A stretch of DNA of 64,000 nt from Mrakia gelida. Its lineage: Eukaryota; Basidiomycota; Tremellomycetes; Cystofilobasidiales; Mrakiaceae. The stretch spans positions 558,001-622,000 of the forward strand of contig BRON01000008.1 of NCBI GenBank assembly GCA_024345305.1, in the 5' to 3' direction. This document shows positions 59,013 to 64,000 of the stretch, one piece after another; the stretch's first letter is position 1; each line of letters starts with the position of its first letter. Under the pieces are notes generated by a model, which was not told the origin of the DNA, made no database searches, and saw only the letters and a program-made list of their open reading frames with translations. The position numbers and the translations under genes are program-made.

Positions 59013-59521
59013 CTTTTTTGAGGGGAGGAAGGAGGGTGGGCGTTGGGAGATAGGCAAGAGGGAGGAGGAAAGAAACCTCGTGGGTTGAGCTTGCCAGTTT
59101 CGGAGCTGAGCGAACACCTTGGAAAGAGGGCAGTGAGGAGGAGATGGTGGAGTTGAGGTTCAGGAGGAGGAGAGAAGATGATTAGTCTGATCAGTTCTGT
59201 TCGAAGATCTCAGCGAGATGAGAGTTGAGCAGACGTTGAGCTTGGAGGAAGGATCTCTCTCAGCGTTGAGCTTGACTGACGCACTTCGCCTTCCCCTCTC
59301 GTCTGCACGACCGTTCTGAGATCGAAAAGAGCTCGAGTTCTTCTTGTGGATCTGGTCTCTCTTGTCAATCCTGAGGGAAGAAAAAGGGGTGCAAGGAATA
59401 TTTTTTCTCTCAATTCTGCCTCCGTCCCTCCGCTGACTCTCAACCTCTCGCCACCCTCCTCCTTCTGCTTCAACGACCACCCACCCTTCCTCCCCTCCCC
59501 TTCCGCTCCTCCTCTTCCTCG
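59013..59521. other. Divergent promoter region
   Basis: About 0.5 kb between the carboxypeptidase start (minus) and the TOA1 start (plus). The TOA1 side is pyrimidine-rich (CCACCCTCCTCC-type). No gene is seen. Confidence 0.45.
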
Positions 59522-60854
59522 ATGTCGAACAAGATCGTGCCCAGTGTCTATCGTACTGTGATCGATCAGGTTGTCGCCTCTGTTCGACTGGATTTCGACG
59601 AGTTGGCAGTCGACGAGGAGATCCTCGCTCTCCTCCAGCAGGTCAGTTCCTTCCCTTCCCCTCCTCCCTCCCTCTCTCCACTCCCCTCTCTCTCCGTCCT
59701 CCTCGTTATCTCTCTCTGCTGGGAGACGAGACAAGATCACGGCTGAAGCTGACTCTTACGCTCTCTCTTCCCTCCTCCCCTTGCCTTGGTTCGTCCTCTA
59801 CAGAAATGGGAATCGAAGCTGCTCGCCTCCCACGTCGCCGACTTCGAGCCTCCAGCCCCTCAGCAGCATCAACAGCAGCAGCACTACCTCGACCAGCAGC
59901 AGAACCACCACCCCATGCATGTCGCAGTTCCAACCCCCAACCAGTACAGGTACCAGCATCAGCAGAAGCTTGAGCAGCAGCAACGAACAGGTCAAGGAGC
60001 CGGAGGAGGTCAGATGCCTCAAGCCTCGACCTCTCAGCAGCAGGGTCAGTGGAATGGGGGTTTGAGGGGTGGGGCAGCTTGGGTCGCTGGGGGAGATGGC
60101 GAGGGGGATGTGATAAGGTTGAGAGGTGGGAATGGAGAGGAGGACGATGATGATGATTCGGACGATGTGAGCTTCTCCCTTCCTTCCGCTTCCCTTCCCT
60201 CCCTCTCCGTTCCCTCGCCCGGCTCTCTCACCTCCTCCATCCTGTCTCTCTCCGGACACATCTCTGACTCCTTTCTCCTCGCTCTCTCACCCACCCTGTC
60301 CTCCTTTTCTCTTCTCGCTGCTCCCCTCCTCCTTCCTCCACCACCCTCCCTCCCTCCCTTCCCACCTCCCCTTCTGTCCCACCAGTCCTCCTCACCCTCC
60401 TCACCCCGTCCTCCAACTTCCTCAGCACCAGTCGCACCAGCAGTACCAGCAGGACCCCGAGTTCCCAACGCCAACGGAATCTTCCCCGGAGACGAGCAGA
60501 TCAACTCGGACCTCGACGATTCCGAAGACGAGCTCGACGACGACGATGAGCAAGGGGAGAATGGAGGAGAGGATGCGAACATGGATATCGTGTTTTGTGT
60601 GTATGATAAGGTGAGTATACGTGTTTCTCTTCCTGGAACTTGACTTGAGCTGGGTTGCAAGGGAGACGGACGAGAGCGAGAGCGAGCGAGGGAGGGAGGG
60701 AGAGTGAGCTCGAGCTGACCTCTCCCTCCGCCCGCTCTCACCCCAGGTCCAAAGAGTCAAGAACAAGTGGAAGATGGTCTTCCGAGACGGGATGGGTCAC
60801 GTCAACGGGAAGGACTACCTCTTCTCGAAGTGCTCGAGCGATTTCGAGTGGTAG
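59522..60854 (+). CDS. TOA1: TFIIA large subunit
   Basis: Four exons (59522-59641, 59804-60166, 60386-60610, 60747-60854) give 271 aa with matching phases. The N-terminal helical domain reads KIVPSVYRTVIDQVVASVRL then DFDELAVDEEILALLQQKW. A Gln/His-rich linker and an acidic run (DDDDDSDD, later DLDDSEDELDDDDEQGE) follow. The C-terminal beta-barrel strand domain reads VFCVYDKVQRVKNKWKMVF then RDGMGHVNGKDYLFSKCSSD. This is the complete layout of Toa1, which with Toa2 stabilises TBP on promoters for RNA polymerase II. The intron at 60167-60385 is long for this region and almost purely pyrimidine. Confidence 0.94.
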
Positions 60855-61548
60855 ATCCGAACCCAACCCCAACTCGACCCTGCTCCTTCGCTCGCCTCTC
60901 GCTCCCTGTCATCCCCCTGCTTTGTTTCACGTCCCTACACCACCCATCCACCCGGACACTTTCTCCCTCTCTGTCTCTCTCTAGTAGATAGTCAGGTTCC
61001 ACTCCACCCATCCCATCTCTTCGTTTCGTTCCATTCACGACCTGTTTTCCTCGTCTTCTTCATTTGTACCACCTCCTCTCCATCCATCTCCCCACCATCC
61101 ATCCATCACGCTTTCTTTTCGTTCGTTTCTTCGCTTTGTTTACTTTCGCTTCGTCTCTGTATAGTGTAGGTTATGAACGATGAGAAAATTGTAGAAACAC
61201 GCGACGAGCAGAGGAGGGAACCAGTCGAAGGGACGATGGAGGGAGAGTGAACGAACGCGACTGGGGAAGCTCGAGCTTGATGAGCAGAAATCGAGCCGCT
61301 CGGAGGTTTGAGGGTGGAGGGGCCTGCGCTGCTGGGTTCTCGGAACATCGGTCCTGAGGAGCTGACTCGAGTGACCGAGCGAGAGAGGACGCGTTTGCTC
61401 GTCGCGTCGACTTTCCTCGTGCACGAGCTCGCAGGAACACGTCAGAGCGACCGAGCTGAAAGGTTTACATGTAGACACAAGCTGTTGGACCATACGACCC
61501 TCTTCCTCCCTCCCTTCGACGCCCCACGATCTCGTCCTACAGTGCTCA
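60855..61548. other. Convergent 3' intergenic region
   Basis: This lies between the TOA1 stop (plus) and the stop of the first tandem paralogue (minus). No gene, RNA or repeat is supported. Confidence 0.45.
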
Positions 61549-62603
61549 TCACTTGGGTGTCGCCTCCCCCTTCTCCTCCCCCTTTCCCAACTCCTTCAAC
61601 CTCTCCACAGCCCTATCAAAAGGACACCCATCCTCCTCCCAGTCCTCCCCGTAATCCTTCACCTCCTCCTCCAACCTCTCCAACTCCCTTCTCGCACTCC
61701 ACCCCTCCTCGCCTCCCTTGGCTCTCAGATCTATCAACTTCACCAGCTCCTCATCGACGGTTTTGATGAATCCACTTGTCTGGCACGGGGATCCCCTGCA
61801 GCTGAGCGCTACGGAGGCGGCGTAGAGGAGGGTGGAGTAGGTCATTTCGAGGACGGAGGGGGTGGTGGAGTGGGAGGAGGGGAGGGAGAGGATGAGAGGG
61901 AGAAGGGTGGGGAGGAGGGCTGAGGCGATTTCGGGACCTGCAAGCGAAGGATCAGAGACCCGAAGAGGAGACGAGAACGATCAGTAGATTCGCGTGCCGA
62001 GGGGTGGAGAAACAACAAAGCCAAAGACCAAACGAACCACTCTCAGTCTCCCAATCCTCCCTCCTAGAATCCCCCGCGCCGACGCTGAACTCCATCTCTT
62101 CCTCCCATGCTCGTTCGAGCTCGTCGGCGAGGGTGGAGATTTGGCGTTGGATGGATTGGACGCATTCAATGAGGCCTACTTGGGCGACTCTGTTTGAATA
62201 GAAACCCCGAAAGAAGCGAGACAAGCAAAAGAGGAGGGACGGAGGGGAAGGAGTGTGAGCTCAACATCTTCTTCCCTTCCTTCCCCTCCTTTCCTTTTGC
62301 TCCTAAAGGCGCGCTCGGGGGCAGACTCACCTCTCCGGCTCCTCCACAACCCTTTTGATAAGTGATCGAGTCTTCTTGACCGTGCTGGAGTCGAGGAGGA
62401 GCTGGTGGAGGATGGTTTTGGTTTGGTCGAGGGTGAGATGGTCGAGGGAGGGAAGAGCCTCGGGGTCGAGTTTGGACTTCTTCTTCTTGGAGGAGGAGGC
62501 AGCGGCTGCGGAATAGGAAGAAGGATCAGTATGGGGTGATGAGAAGGGGTGCGTGCGTGAAAAGAGGGGAGGTACGGGCTGCTCTTTTGGGCTTGGAGGA
62601 CAT
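61549..62603 (-). CDS. Uncharacterised protein, tandem paralogue A
   Basis: Four exons (62603-62576, 62505-62331, 62189-62041, 61937-61549) give 246 aa. The start MSSKPKRAA is followed by a Lys-rich stretch (SSSKKKKSKLDPEA) that could be a nuclear signal. Then come PSLDHLTLDQTKTILHQLLL and KKTRSLIKRVVEEPER, a helical middle (AQVGLIECVQSIQRQISTLA), and a C-terminal helical part beginning GPEIASALLPTLLPLILSLP-like. The same order is seen in the next gene, whose equivalent segments are LSFEQRGTVLEQLLLD, TRTLIQHVVEEPD and GPEVARALVPYLSLIASLP, with introns at matching places. The start of the domain recalls nuclear proteasome-tether Cut8/Sts1 proteins, but the match is too weak to name it. Confidence 0.75.
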
Positions 62604-63077
62604 GGGAGAAGGAGGAGGGAGTGAGGGTTGGAGTTGAGCTCGTGCAACGAAAAGAAGTGAGAAGGTTGATTTGGTTGTCAAGGAAGATTTGCTTGCCTGG
62701 AAGTTTTGGGGGGCTCAATTAAATCATTCTGCGCAATCAATGTCATGCTTTCTTGTCGACAACGAAGATCTTCACTTGAGCCGGCGAGGGTTGAGAAGTG
62801 GGACGCGTCGAGAACTCGCTTGCGAGTGTCGTTACTTGCTCGAATTCGACAGACCAGGACGGACTCAGGCCAGGAGACCGGAGTTAGGATATTTCGGAGT
62901 GTCTTCACTGGAGACCTTGCGCGGGGGAGGCTTGAGATGGAAGGCAAAGCCGGATCGTAAGCGAGAGACAAGACGCGTCGCGTCTTCGCTTCTTGCGCTC
63001 GTTCAAGAGGTCGAAACCCCTCATCAGGCACAAGCAAACAGTACAGAGAGCCATCACAATCATGAACTGACGCGAAG
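62604..63077. other. Intergenic region between tandem paralogues
   Basis: The promoter of paralogue A and the 3' flank of paralogue B (both minus). Open frames of up to 136 codons on each strand look like chance. Two GACGCGTC-type sites are present (near 62801 and 62972). Confidence 0.4.
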
Positions 63078-64000
63078 CTAAGCTGCACCCTTCTTCCTAC
63101 CCTTCATCACCCTCGCCAAAGCCTCCTTCGACATTGACGCCTCGAGCTCCTTCTTCCTCGCGTTCAGAGCCCCGAAAGCCATGTCTTCCACCCTCCCTAT
63201 CGACTTCGGTAACTTACACAAAGCCTTCTTCCCCTTCCCAATACAGTCTCTACTTCTCATGAGCTTGATGAGCGCCATCTTCGGCTCCCACTTCGCTCCC
63301 TCCGCCTTGACTCGAAGCTCAATAACCTTCAACAGCTCCTTGTCCACGAGGTCGTTGAACTCCGTGATCTCCTGAGGCGTTCCTTCAACGATGAAGGCTG
63401 CTTGGATGGCGTAAAGGAAGAGGTCGAAGGTCGCTTCGAGGGTGACCGAGGAGGGTAAGGTTGGATGGTCCGACGGGAGGGAGGCGATGAGAGAGAGGTA
63501 AGGGACGAGAGCTCGGGCTACTTCGGGACCTGTTTCAGGGACGTGTAGAAGGGAAGAGATCAGTGTCAGCTTCGTATAGTGAACGGAGAGCGAAGTCGTC
63601 GTCAAAAACGAACCTTCATCCTCCGGCTCAGACTCGTCCTCGTCATCTTCCTCCTCCTCTCGTTCGTGATCCCACAGACCTGGACGGTAGCTCTCTTTCG
63701 ACTGCCGCCTCCGCTTCCCACTCTCGCGAGATAGTCGCCGAGACGCCCGGCATTTGAACCGGAGAGCTTTGACGCAAGCGTCCAGGCCATCTTGAGCGAT
63801 CCTAAGCAGCCAAAAAGGGGGTCAGCTCGAGCCTCGTCGTTCGTTCTCGTCCAGAGTTAGGAGGGAAAGCTCACTTGTCAGGCTCTTCAACGACGTGCTG
63901 AATGAGCGTTCGAGTCTTGGTTGAATTAGTGTGGTCGAGGAGGAGCTGCTCGAGGACGGTCCCTCGTTGTTCGAAGGAGAGATGGGAGATGGAAGAAGGA
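63078..64000 (-). CDS. Uncharacterised protein, tandem paralogue B (5' end off window)
   Basis: Exons read from the right edge to 63876, then 63801-63614 and 63529-63078; phases agree, and the second donor is GTTCGT. The visible part starts SSISHLSFEQRGTVLEQLLL, then KTRTLIQHVVEEPDK, IAQDGLDACVKALRFKCR, a basic then acidic linker (EREEEEDDEDESEPED), GPEVARALVPYLSLIASLP and a long Lys/Arg-rich C-terminus (LMRSRDCIGKGKKAL, ending MKGRKKGAA). It is the same family as the gene at 61549-62603, in tandem on the same strand, but with a different, longer basic tail. The N-terminus is outside the window. Function unknown. Confidence 0.72.

Noticed and set aside
1..64000. CRISPR arrays, bacterial operons, rRNA or prophage features
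   Set aside because: No regularly spaced repeats and no prokaryotic gene signals; introns and gene content are fungal nuclear.

Overview
This window is nuclear DNA of a filamentous or yeast-like fungus, most probably a basidiomycete yeast of the Pucciniomycotina/Microbotryomycetes type (inference). The base composition is GC-rich. Genes are dense and on both strands, and most are cut into many exons by short introns (about 50-150 nt) with GTGAGT-like or GTNCGT donors, a CTGAC branch site and CAG/TAG acceptors. The gene set is fungal: DASH subunit DUO1, a GT90/CAP10 glycosyltransferase, a Zn2Cys6 regulator, HRI1, a fungal alkaline ceramidase and DHA1-type MFS pumps. I saw no bacterial, organellar, tRNA, rRNA or CRISPR feature. 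Coordinates are genomic spans of the coding region, with exon limits given where I worked them out.

Left third (1-22.9 kb): the 5' part of a type II membrane protein (-, cut by the left edge); nicotinamide riboside kinase NRK1 (+); a GT90/CAP10 glycosyltransferase (-); a MYND-finger protein (-) divergent from HRI1 (+); a small orphan gene and a ferroportin-like iron exporter (+, +); kinetochore protein DUO1 (-); and a long gene-like region (+, 19.5-22.8 kb) whose frame is broken at several points, called here as a probable pseudogene.

Middle (23-41 kb): two paralogous DHA1-like MFS transporters on opposite strands (23.2-26.3 and 37.4-40.7 kb). They flank an F-box-like protein, the TORC2 subunit Bit61/PRR5-like gene and a Zn2Cys6 transcription factor. 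The transcription factor frame needs a 4-nt microexon.

Right third (41-64 kb): ribosome biogenesis factor UTP21; a predicted mitochondrial membrane protein; a Harbinger/PIF-type transposase-derived gene that has lost recognisable catalytic residues but keeps an intact, spliced frame; GPI19/PIG-P; recombination ATPase RAD54; alkaline ceramidase; a serine carboxypeptidase; TFIIA large subunit TOA1; and two tandem paralogues of an unrecognised family, the second cut by the right edge.

Most genes are unrelated housekeeping functions rather than a cluster. Features that stand out are the domesticated transposase, the broken gene, the splice oddities (4-, 12-, 13-, 16- and 18-nt exons, two GC-AG introns, an AAG acceptor, a recurrent GTNCGT donor class) and an excess of the palindrome GACGCGTC.
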